DNA of 5,807 bases from Deltaproteobacteria bacterium (GCA_031278795.1 JAITJT010000136.1:1-5807), one strand, 5' to 3'; shown: positions 1 through 5,532, numbered from the stretch's first letter. Made by a program: numbers and translations. Notes: generated by a model not told the origin, from the sequence alone.

Positions 1-53
1 GGCATATATTTTTTTTGGAATTTAGAAAATATTTTTGGTTTATGAAACAATCC

Positions 54-173
54 TGAGGCAAAATCGCCTTAACTTGTAACTCTCACAAGAATTATCAGAA
101 AGATAATATATAGGAAAAAGATCGAGAGTTACCCAAAAAAGCTTGTTGGATCAAGATTTCTGGCTTTCGCCAG
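54..173 (-). other. Cluster of stem-loops, possible structured RNA
   Basis: Inverted repeats seen directly: TGAGGC (54-59) with GCCTTA (66-71, one G-T pair); a 9-bp stem GTAACTCTC (76-84) with GAGAGTTAC (124-132); nested inside it ATTATC (91-96) with GATAAT (102-107); and CTGGC (160-164) with GCCAG (169-173). Read on the minus strand the last hairpin has a GAAA loop, a GNRA tetraloop typical of stable RNA, which is why the minus strand is preferred. I do not recognise a known RNA family. It could also be chance structure in AT-rich DNA. Confidence 0.3.
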
Positions 174-458
174 CTCCCAAATATCACATAAATCCCGGTG
201 AAAGTCAATAGTTTTTCAAGAACTTTTTAAGTTGAAAATAATGGACCTGCCATATAATGAACCGCGAATTCTAATTTTAGGTGTATATGGACAATTTTTA
301 TGAGATAAAGTTAATTTAGGAAAGAATTTTAGAAAAAATAAAAAATATTTTTTAGATTTTGTGAAATTATAAACGCTAGTTAGCGGGTGGCGTATGGGAA
401 ATAATTGGAAAAACATTTAAAAAGACGCAAATAATTGCAATATTGTGGAGATTTTAAA

Positions 459-497
459 ATGAGTCGCCAATTTTACCTAGATGATTCTCAGGAATAA
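459..497 (+). CDS. Possible 12-codon leader-like ORF
   Basis: ATG at 459 follows a GTGGAG sequence (GGAG at 447-450) with an 8-nt spacer, a textbook ribosome binding site. The frame encodes MSRQFYLDDSQE and then TAA at 495-497. No family is recognisable at this length. It may be a leader peptide, the remnant start of a lost gene, or a chance match in purine-rich DNA. No gene follows it on the plus strand, which argues against an attenuation role. Confidence 0.15.
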   Translation: MSRQFYLDDSQE

Positions 498-510
498 AAA
501 AAGTGAAAAC

Positions 511-600
511 CTTGGAAAGCTAGGAAAATTAAATGCGAAAAGCTTGGAAAAATTGAAAAATAATTGTGAAAAGATCGAAAAGATTAAAAGAAAAATCCGC
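511..600. other. Purine-rich A-tract DNA, possibly curved
   Basis: The plus strand is almost entirely A and G, with A-runs of 4-5 centred near 525, 539, 550, 558, 570, 579, 587 and 593. Spacing is mostly 8-14 nt, close to one helical turn. GAAAAGCT or GAAAAGAT occurs at 537-544, 568-575 and 577-584. Roughly phased A-tracts are known to bend DNA, so local curvature is plausible. No coding is evident. Confidence 0.35.
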
Positions 601-720
601 AAAGAGTGGAAATAATGGGAAAACAAGGGGATTTCAGAGTGCTTATGATGAAAAATTCTAAAAAGAGATCACGTGGAAAAAAGCTTTGGTTATATGGAGC
701 GTTACAATTCAAAGCAAAAG

Positions 721-758
721 TGAAATCCCCCTCCAGAGAGCCCCGGAGGGGGATTTTA
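721..758 (-). terminator. Intrinsic terminator hairpin downstream of ptsI, likely bidirectional
   Basis: A perfect 12-bp stem joins AAATCCCCCTCC (723-734) and GGAGGGGGATTT (745-756) with a 10-nt loop. The core is eight GC-rich pairs. The A/T ends supply a U-rich tail in either direction: ATTTTATC on the plus strand and ATTTCACTTTTG on the minus strand. The only gene that could read into it is Enzyme I on the minus strand, whose stop lies about 150 nt away, so it is assigned there. The plus-strand tail is slightly better, so it could equally stop transcription entering from the left. Confidence 0.72.
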
Positions 759-909
759 TCTATAGCTCTCTTGGGATCTAAGATGATCTTGGAGTTCTAT
801 GTGGGGTAGCCCCAAAATAGTGCTTGTGTAAAATAGATTTGAAGAAATTCCCTTGCAAGTTAAATTGTTTGCGAAAATTTAAGCACCAGTAGGCCGCGCG
901 CTCTGAAAA

Positions 910-2703
910 CTACGGCGCCTGACTTAAAAGCTCCGGAAACCTCTCCATGATCCAGGATCTGGTGAGTTTTTCGGCATCTATGCTGGAGTTGGTAGCGAGC
1001 ACCTTGGTGGAGAGCTCCTTCATCTCGTCCACGAAAGACATCCTCACCAGCCTCTTGATGACTGGAATGTTGTAGAAGGGCATGGAGAGCATGTTGGCCC
1101 CCAAGCCCACCAGGAGGGCGGCGCTCACCGGATCGGCGGCCATGCCCCCGCAGATGGAGACCGGGAGGTTCATGTCCCGTCCCACGTCTATCACGAGCTT
1201 AATCATCCTGAGGATGGCCGGATGCATGGGCTGGTAGAGCTCGGTAACCTCCGGGTTGGTGCGGTCCAGGGCCAGGGTGTACTGGATGAGGTCATTGGTG
1301 CCAATGGAGAAGAAGTCCGCCTCGGCTCCCAGCTCGCGGGCGAGCACCACCGCCGAGGGCACCTCCACCATGATGCCCACCGGGATTACGGCGGCCACGG
1401 TCTTGCCTTCACGGTTGAGCTCGTCCTTTACGCTCTGGAGTATGCTCTTGGCCTCCAGGATCTCCTCAATGTTGGAGATCATAGGGAGCATGATTCGGAG
1501 GTTGCCGCTAGCTGATGCCCTTAGAATGGCCCTCAGCTGGGTTCGGAAGATATCTTGGTGCTTGAGGCAGAAGCGGATGGCCCTTAGGCCCAGGGCCTGG
1601 TTCTGGCCCTCCAGCCTGGAGCCAATGGCCAGGGGCATCTTGTCGGCGCCAAGGTCTAGGGTTCGGATGGTTACGGTGTTGGGGTAGGTGGAGGATACCA
1701 CCCGGCTGTAGACCTGGAAGAGGTCCTCCTCTTTGGGTAGCTCGGGGCTAGTGAGGTAGCTCATCTCGGTGCGGTAGAGGCCAATACCCTCGGCCCCGTA
1801 GCTCATGATGGCCGGAAGCTGCTCCACCAGCTCAAGGTTTCCGCAGATCTCCACCCTGGTGTCATCCAGGGTGCGGGAGGTGATGTGGGCCATCCTCACA
1901 ATCTCTCGCTGGAAGGTGGCCAGAGAGTGTCTCCTGGTCTGGTAGAAGCCGGCGGTGTCCTTGTCCGGGGTGAGGATGATGTGGCCTTCCACCGAGTCCA
2001 GGATGAGGTGGTCACCGGTCTTCACGTTTTTGCAGATGCCGGTCGCGCCCACCACCGAGGGGATCTCCAGGGCCTGGGCCAAAAGGGCCGAGTGGGAGGT
2101 GCGGGAGCCGTCTTCTGTGATGAGACCTATTACTCTGTCTAGGGGGAGGGCCGCCACCTGGGCCGGGCTCATGGTGCTGGCCACCAGGATGGAGTTTTTG
2201 GGGTAGCTCAAGTTTATCTGGCGCTGGCCAGCGCCCTGGAGGATGCCAATTATATTGTCCACCAGGTGCTCCACGTCGTCGGCCCGGCGGCTAATGTAGC
2301 TATCCTCATTACCCATCTGCAGTTTCAGCATGGATTTGATGGACTCCGCCGTCTGGGAGAGGGCCGCCTCGGCGTTGAGGTGGTTTTTTTTGATTAGATC
2401 GATTGCCCGGTTGGTGAGATGCTTTTCCTTGAGGAGACCCAGGTACATCTCAAAGATTTCGTGTCCTGAGTCGTCGATGTTCTTGGGGAGCAAGGCCTGG
2501 GCGGTCTTAAGCTCCTCTTTTGTGCGATCGAAGGCCTTTTTCAGGCGCTTGATCTCCTCGTCTACCTCGTAGTCGTCCTCCAGCGTGTAGCGGGGAATAA
2601 TCCTTTTGCCCACTGCGAAGACGGTGCCCGCAACCACGGCCGTGCCAATCCCGATTCCCTTGAAGACCTTGTCTTGGGGAACGAAGGGGGGTGGTAGGAT
2701 CAT
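910..2703 (-). CDS. ptsI: PTS Enzyme I (phosphoenolpyruvate-protein phosphotransferase)
   Basis: This cytoplasmic enzyme autophosphorylates from PEP and passes the phosphate to HPr, the first step of the phosphotransferase system. It has 597 residues, against 575 in E. coli. The N-terminal HPr-binding part covers about residues 15-165. The phosphohistidine loop is GSRTSHSALLAQ, with the active His at 204. The PEP-binding barrel carries GLYRTE (Arg311), RTLDLGADK (Arg347), MVEVPS (Glu447) and DFFSIGTNDLIQYTLALDR (463-481, Asn470/Asp471). The catalytic Cys518 is present, but it sits in CGGMAADP where most Enzymes I have CGE. The phosphohistidine loop also differs from the usual GGRTSHT. The ATG at 2703 is supported by AGGTG at 2714-2718, 10 nt upstream. 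The gene lies 115 nt downstream of ptsH on the same strand. Family assignment is very secure. A PtsP-type paralogue is less likely because no GAF domain is present. Confidence 0.97.
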   Translation of the reverse strand: MILPPPFVPQDKVFKGIGIGTAVVAGTVFAVGKRIIPRYTLEDDYEVDEEIKRLKKAFDRTKEELKTAQALLPKNIDDSGHEIFEMYLGLLKEKHLTNRAIDLIKKNHLNAEAALSQTAESIKSMLKLQMGNEDSYISRRADDVEHLVDNIIGILQGAGQRQINLSYPKNSILVASTMSPAQVAALPLDRVIGLITEDGSRTSHSALLAQALEIPSVVGATGICKNVKTGDHLILDSVEGHIILTPDKDTAGFYQTRRHSLATFQREIVRMAHITSRTLDDTRVEICGNLELVEQLPAIMSYGAEGIGLYRTEMSYLTSPELPKEEDLFQVYSRVVSSTYPNTVTIRTLDLGADKMPLAIGSRLEGQNQALGLRAIRFCLKHQDIFRTQLRAILRASASGNLRIMLPMISNIEEILEAKSILQSVKDELNREGKTVAAVIPVGIMVEVPSAVVLARELGAEADFFSIGTNDLIQYTLALDRTNPEVTELYQPMHPAILRMIKLVIDVGRDMNLPVSICGGMAADPVSAALLVGLGANMLSMPFYNIPVIKRLVRMSFVDEMKELSTKVLATNSSIDAEKLTRSWIMERFPELLSQAP

Positions 2704-2713
2704 GTTTTATTCG

Positions 2714-2718
2714 CACCT
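2714..2718 (-). promoter_or_regulatory. Ribosome binding site of ptsI
   Basis: AGGTG on the minus strand lies 10 nt before the ATG at 2703, a slightly long but acceptable spacing. It supports that start over any downstream choice. The 115-nt spacer up to ptsH shows a small 4-bp hairpin (2792-2795 with 2801-2804) without a U-tract, so nothing clearly ends transcription between ptsH and ptsI. Confidence 0.5.
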
Positions 2719-2818
2719 ATTTTTTGTCTGGAAACTTTTTTTTTCAATGGCTTTGGGGGTATGTGTGAATAGCTTGAAACTTTTAGCTGGGGGAGTTACG
2801 CTCCATACTAAAGAAACG

Positions 2819-3220
2819 CTACTCTTCCTCCTCAAAGCCGCCTTTCACCACCTTGACGGCCGTCGTGACAGCGTCTTCGGCCGCGGGCCCTATGGCCCCT
2901 ATCTTTATTCTGGTGCCCTTGGAGCAGCAGAGGCTAAGGAGATCCAAAATGCTCTTGGCGTCGGCCCTAAAGGGGCCCTTTTCCACAAATATCTCGCAGT
3001 CGAAATCCTCAATGGCCTTGGAGAGCTGCGCCGCGGCCCGGCCGTGCAGGCCCAGGCGATTGGTGATTTCCACGTCGGCGATAAAGTCCGGTACGGAGTC
3101 TAAGCTGTACTGGCCAAAGGGATTCAACGTTTCTGCGTTGTCGGCGTCGGCGGACGGTTTTTCCGAACCATCCCGGCCTTTGGATCCGCTCGTTTGAAGG
3201 GTGGCATTGGTGAAGGTCAT
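2819..3220 (-). CDS. ptsH: HPr phosphocarrier protein with N-terminal extension
   Basis: HPr receives phosphate from Enzyme I on a histidine and hands it to EIIA proteins. The product is 133 residues, while HPr is normally about 85-90. The HPr fold begins near residue 50. The active-site stretch is ITNRLGLHGRAAAQL, with His59 and Arg61; the usual HARPA is HGRAA here. The regulatory serine is Ser90 in AKSILDLL, 31 residues after the His, exactly as His15 to Ser46 in canonical HPr, so an HPr kinase could act on it. The C-terminus is acidic (GGFEEEE). About 47 residues rich in Ser, Asp, Gly and Asn precede the fold and look disordered. The ATG at 3220 is chosen because AAGGGA lies 6 nt upstream. 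The frame stays open to a GTG at 3307, which has no ribosome binding site. It sits between the EIID and ptsI genes. Identity is secure; the tail is the unusual part. Confidence 0.93.
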   Translation of the reverse strand: MTFTNATLQTSGSKGRDGSEKPSADADNAETLNPFGQYSLDSVPDFIADVEITNRLGLHGRAAAQLSKAIEDFDCEIFVEKGPFRADAKSILDLLSLCCSKGTRIKIGAIGPAAEDAVTTAVKVVKGGFEEEE

Positions 3221-3226
3221 GATTAT

Positions 3227-3232
3227 TCCCTT
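3227..3232 (-). promoter_or_regulatory. Ribosome binding site that sets the ptsH start
   Basis: AAGGGA on the minus strand lies 6 nt before the ATG at 3220. It decides the 133-residue start over the GTG at 3307 (162 residues), which has no purine-rich site, and over an internal GTG at the beginning of the HPr fold, which also lacks one. Confidence 0.6.
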
Positions 3233-3286
3233 GTGTGATGCTTGCGCAATTGCTAGCGGCAAGAATTTGTTCAATTTATCGTTTGT

Positions 3287-3303
3287 AGCAGCCCTTAGCT
3301 GCT
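3287..3303 (-). other. Short hairpin in the ptsH leader
   Basis: AGCAGC (3287-3292) pairs with GCTGCT (3298-3303) around a 5-nt loop, in the spacer between the EIID gene and ptsH. No U-tract follows on the minus strand, so it is not a standard terminator. It may be a leader structure or chance. Confidence 0.25.
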
Positions 3304-3396
3304 CCACGGCTTAAATCTAAGATGCCTTTCGGGGTATTCGCACCTCACTACACTTCTTTATCATGATTATTAAACCCATTTTTTTATGTGGCAGGC

Positions 3397-4158
3397 TCAA
3401 AGCTTGCTTAGTATTAGGTACATGGCGAAAATCTCCAAGAGGTAGACCCCTATGAGGGTCTTGGGCCATCTTCGGAAGAGGGCCGTTCCCAAGAGAATGG
3501 AGAGGAAAAAGGCCGAGGCGAAAAAGAGAACCCTAGGTGAGGCCGCGCCCTCTGTTTGGGGCACGGAATCTAATACCAGGGCCGTCAAAAGCCCTTGCGC
3601 GAACAATACGAGGGTCTGGAGCCGCCTCCTGAGGCCCAGGACAAGGGCGTTGAGGCGTCCACCTATGCTGGAGACACCTTCCCTGTATCCCCAGAAGAGC
3701 CCCAGGAATCGTACCGGGAGCGCCACGAGGGAAAATACCAAAGGGAGCAGAAAGGGCCCCCAGGGCGCCTGGAAGCGCCAGGTGACAAAAAAGGCCAAAA
3801 GGGCCGAGAACTGTAGCCAAGTGTTCCAGAGGAGCTGGTCTCCCTTGGCGCCAGTGGCCGAGGCCAGGCAGGAGACGAGTTCGCCTAGAGATGCAAGGTC
3901 TTTATCAGGGCTAAATTGATCCTTCTTTCCCTCCAGAAGGGAAAGCGAGACCCCGATCACCAGGCCGCTGAGGAAGGGATTGGTGTTGAAGGGTCTTAGT
4001 GGGGGAATTGTTCTGGGGCCTTCTAGGCCCATGGATTTGAAGAGCGGTTCCACAACCGCCGCGTAGCCCAGGTTCTGCCTACCGGAGTCGTTGAAGGAGG
4101 ACTCCAGGAAAAGGGATCTAAAGCCAGCCAGAAGGAGTTGCGATGATGAGAGCATCAT
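3397..4158 (-). CDS. PTS mannose/fructose/sorbose-family EIID-like membrane protein
   Basis: EIID pairs with EIIC to form the membrane channel of mannose-type PTS permeases. The protein has 253 residues, against about 286 in E. coli ManZ. By memory-based comparison with ManZ, these stretches correspond: FRSLFLESSFNDSGRQNLGY (13-32), FNTNPFLSGLVIGVSLSLLE (57-76; ManZ has FNTQPF), the GAKGD loop followed by a Trp (103-111; ManZ GVGDPIFW), and GPFLLPLVF to FWGYREG (134-161; ManZ GPLLFF to AYGYSKG). Hydrophobic segments lie near 109-127, 135-157, 181-198, 209-227 and 234-251. Start: ATGs at 4158 and 4155 are adjacent, an in-frame stop lies five codons upstream, and no clear ribosome binding site is seen. 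It is followed 176 nt later by ptsH. No EIIC, EIIB or EIIA gene is in the window. Family membership is fairly sure. The sugar is unknown, and a regulatory rather than transport role is possible. Confidence 0.85.
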   Translation of the reverse strand: MMLSSSQLLLAGFRSLFLESSFNDSGRQNLGYAAVVEPLFKSMGLEGPRTIPPLRPFNTNPFLSGLVIGVSLSLLEGKKDQFSPDKDLASLGELVSCLASATGAKGDQLLWNTWLQFSALLAFFVTWRFQAPWGPFLLPLVFSLVALPVRFLGLFWGYREGVSSIGGRLNALVLGLRRRLQTLVLFAQGLLTALVLDSVPQTEGAASPRVLFFASAFFLSILLGTALFRRWPKTLIGVYLLEIFAMYLILSKL

Positions 4159-4261
4159 TTTTCGCGTGTATTAGGTCTTGATATGTTCTGGCAGTATATG
4201 ACATGGTCTCCAAATGTTGTGTGCTGAATTATTATTTAACGAGCGCTCTTTCACCACTCCA

Positions 4262-4283
4262 GGGGACTTCCGGGGGACTTCCG
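4262..4283. repeat. 11-bp perfect tandem repeat (GGGGACTTCCG x2)
   Basis: Two exact head-to-tail copies of GGGGACTTCCG occupy 4262-4272 and 4273-4283, in otherwise AT-rich DNA about 105-125 nt upstream of the EIID start. Each unit contains the near-palindrome GGA-CT-TCC. A period of about one helical turn would put two protein contacts on the same DNA face, so an operator is possible. No regulator is identified. Confidence 0.6.
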
Positions 4284-4482
4284 AGGAATGATTAAGATTA
4301 ATGAAAAAAGATGAAACGTTTGCGATCAAAAGTGAGAAAAGCTAAAACCCAAGAAAAACTAATAAGCGTGAAAAGCTAAAAAAACGTGTAACCCTAGAAA
4401 TGATAACCTAAGGTGTCAAAAGAAGCGAAAAAAAATTAACAAAGCATTGTGCCATAAGCAGATCCAGCCTAAAATGCGGCGC

Positions 4483-4506
4483 TACTATGAGCATCAAAAC
4501 ATAGTA
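4483..4506. other. 7-bp stem-loop
   Basis: TACTATG (4483-4489) pairs with CATAGTA (4500-4506) across a 10-nt loop. No U-tract follows on either strand, so it is not an obvious terminator. Function unknown. Confidence 0.3.
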
Positions 4507-4605
4507 TAGACCAAAAGTTTACGGATATCAAGAAAAATAAAAAAAAGTGGAAATTTAAAAGCTAGCGGACAAGCTAGACTGAGCTCTCAAAAAGGGGTAT
4601 TGGAC

Positions 4606-4611
4606 TATAAT
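4606..4611 (+). promoter_or_regulatory. Perfect TATAAT -10 element, plus strand
   Basis: TATAAT at 4606-4611 matches the sigma-70 -10 consensus exactly. The expected -35 position (about 4583-4588, GCTCTC) is a poor match and there is no TGn extension. Two terminator-like hairpins follow on the same strand at 4635-4661 and 4736-4761. Together they could define a short non-coding transcript, but in AT-rich DNA such hexamers arise easily by chance. Confidence 0.25.
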
Positions 4612-4634
4612 AACAACTTTTGTCTCTCCTTTTC

Positions 4635-4661
4635 AAATCCGGCCAAGTTTGGATTTTTTTC
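4635..4661 (+). terminator. Terminator-like hairpin, plus strand
   Basis: AAATCC (4635-4640) pairs with GGATTT (4651-4656). Two G-T pairs can extend the stem inward to 8 bp around a 6-nt loop. The T-run at 4654-4660 partly overlaps the 3' arm and is followed by C and T. No upstream plus-strand gene is visible. The low-GC stem makes this moderate to weak. Confidence 0.4.
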
Positions 4662-4735
4662 TAAATTATGCGCACATATTGTATTTATAAATCAATTTTA
4701 TCTATATCTAGACATTTTTGGGCCTGTTTTTAGTT

Positions 4736-4761
4736 TAGTTCTGAAGTTCGGAACTATTTTT
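4736..4761 (+). terminator. Terminator-like hairpin, plus strand
   Basis: TAGTTCTGA (4736-4744) pairs with TCGGAACTA (4748-4756) as a 9-bp stem with one T-G pair and a 3-nt loop, followed at once by TTTTT (4757-4761). The geometry fits an intrinsic terminator on the plus strand, though the stem is not GC-rich. No plus-strand gene lies upstream, so any transcript it ends would be non-coding. Confidence 0.45.
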
Positions 4762-4884
4762 CCCACAAGATCTTTCTAGAACTAATAGTTTTTGATGCGC
4801 TCGATATTTTTTTTAGATACATCCGATATTTGAGTGATTTTTAAGGGAGAAATTTTTAGATATACGTAATTTTCACCCAGAGGA

Positions 4885-4975
4885 AATGGTCATTGTCTGC
4901 CCTTACATAATACATTTGGAAAGCTCTATATGGCAGGGGATTCCTCTTATGAAAATATTTGGAGCTTTCACCATT
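4885..4975. other. Nested inverted repeats, possible structured RNA
   Basis: GAAAGCTC (4919-4926) is an exact inverted match to GAGCTTTC (4962-4969). Inside it ATAT pairs with ATAT, and AGGGG with CCTCT (one G-T pair, 3-nt loop). Directly outside the 3' arm ACCATT (4970-4975) matches AATGGT (4885-4890). This nesting suggests a branched or extended RNA fold. The sequence does not fit any RNA family I know, and the strand is undetermined. Confidence 0.3.
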
Positions 4976-4981
4976 GTTAAT

Positions 4982-4994
4982 TAGTCTAAGACTA
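4982..4994. promoter_or_regulatory. 13-bp palindrome TAGTCTAAGACTA
   Basis: TAGTCT and AGACTA form perfect 6-bp arms around a single central A, the shape of a dimeric regulator site. It is too tight to form an RNA hairpin. No nearby promoter is clear, so an operator role is speculative. Confidence 0.25.
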
Positions 4995-5038
4995 TTAGCC
5001 TCTAAGCCTCTCCCCGCTTGACCCATCCCAAAGACCAG

Positions 5039-5071
5039 CCCCGTCTAATTCACCCCCGTCTAATTCACCCC
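5039..5071. repeat. 15-bp tandem repeat, 2.2 perfect copies plus a degenerate one
   Basis: CCGTCTAATTCACCC is repeated exactly at 5041-5055 and 5056-5070, with matching flanking C bases that extend the repeat to 5039-5071. A third, partial unit, ATTCGCCC at 5077-5084, keeps the spacing (ATTC-CCC at 5048, 5063 and 5077). On the minus strand this gives G-runs of 3-5 about every 15 nt. It may be an iterated protein-binding site or simple slippage. No coding is seen. Confidence 0.6.
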
Positions 5072-5215
5072 AAAAGATTCGCCCTAAATTACTCATTTAA
5101 AAGACTTATCCTTAGTCACTTATCCCAAATCATTTTCTTTTGTTTTGTGTATGCAACAAGCACTAGAAAGCGCTAAAGATCTAGATAAGGCTAAAATTAT
5201 GATTATGGATAAGGA

Positions 5216-5238
5216 TCAAGAAAGCCCAGCTTTCTTGA
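5216..5238. other. Perfect 10-bp hairpin with 3-nt loop
   Basis: TCAAGAAAGC (5216-5225) pairs exactly with GCTTTCTTGA (5229-5238) around CCA. No U-tract follows directly on either strand; a T5 occurs about 16 nt later on the plus strand. It could be a transcript-end or processing structure, but it is not a classic terminator. Confidence 0.4.
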
Positions 5239-5455
5239 ATCATCTCCTCTAAGTTTTTAGTAAACTCGCGTGTTTTGGAAAAAAAGAAATGCCCAATCAG
5301 AGCTGTTCGCTCGCTGTGAAATTTCTCTTTCTGTCTTATATAGTATACTAAATCTCGTGAATCAAAACACCTGTCTAAATATTGTGGACTAAAATAATTA
5401 GCCTTATAGCTGACAAAATATATTAGCCTAGAAAAAAGAAAGAGGTCTTTTTAGC

Positions 5456-5489
5456 GCTATGTCAGCGTTTTGACTAAACGCCTCATAGC
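5456..5489. other. Two-tier stem-loop
   Basis: GCTATG (5456-5461) pairs with CATAGC (5484-5489), and inside it GCGTTT (5465-5470) pairs with AAACGC (5476-5481) around a 5-nt loop, separated by a small 3/2-nt internal loop. That makes 12 base pairs in all. No U-tract directly follows on either strand. It lies about 150 nt past the end of the histidine-kinase-like gene. Confidence 0.4.
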
Positions 5490-5532
5490 TCGCGGCTCAT
5501 GGATTTTTTAGCCATATATCGCGCGAATATCG

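Larger units (their letters stand above)
1..909. other. AT-rich intergenic region downstream of Enzyme I
   Basis: About 0.9 kb without a convincing gene. The open frames here (for example minus 216-416 and plus 606-809) encode low-complexity Lys/Phe-rich peptides with no recognisable family, and the second runs straight through a terminator hairpin. The stretch holds stem-loops at 54-173, an isolated TATAAT at 253-258 (a TTGAAA lies 15 nt upstream, short of the ideal 17), a 12-codon ORF with a good ribosome binding site at 459-497, purine-rich A-tract DNA at about 511-600 and the terminator hairpin at 723-756. Its composition is far more AT-rich than the neighbouring ptsI gene. Confidence 0.7.

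Noticed and set aside
216..416. Minus-strand ORF of 66 codons
   Set aside because: Low-complexity Phe/Lys-rich product in AT-rich spacer, with no recognisable domain.
606..809. Plus-strand ORF of 67 codons
   Set aside because: It reads through the 12-bp terminator hairpin, is Lys/Arg-rich as expected from A-rich DNA, and matches no family.
2709..2718. ATTCGCACCT shared by the ptsI and ptsH upstream regions (also 3336-3345)
   Set aside because: A 10-bp match on one strand is expected by chance, and only the ptsI copy is placed to serve as a ribosome binding site.
2606..3103. Plus-strand ORF across the ptsI start, spacer and ptsH
   Set aside because: A shadow of the minus-strand ptsI and ptsH genes, whose catalytic motifs are intact.
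3221..3307. GTG at 3307 as the ptsH start (162 residues)
   Set aside because: No ribosome binding site upstream, whereas the ATG at 3220 has AAGGGA at good spacing.
5039..5084. CRISPR array
   Set aside because: The repeats are 15 bp and directly adjacent, with no unique spacers and no cas genes nearby.
5151..5252. Plus-strand 33-codon ORF ending in NHLL
   Set aside because: No ribosome binding site, and its 3' part is a perfect 10-bp hairpin; chance is more likely.
5341..5350. Perfect 10-bp palindrome TAGTATACTA
   Set aside because: AT-only apart from two GC pairs and isolated; too easily produced by chance in this composition.
5432..5453. AAAAAGA/TCTTTTT hairpin as a terminator
   Set aside because: The stem has only one GC pair and is unlikely to be stable enough.
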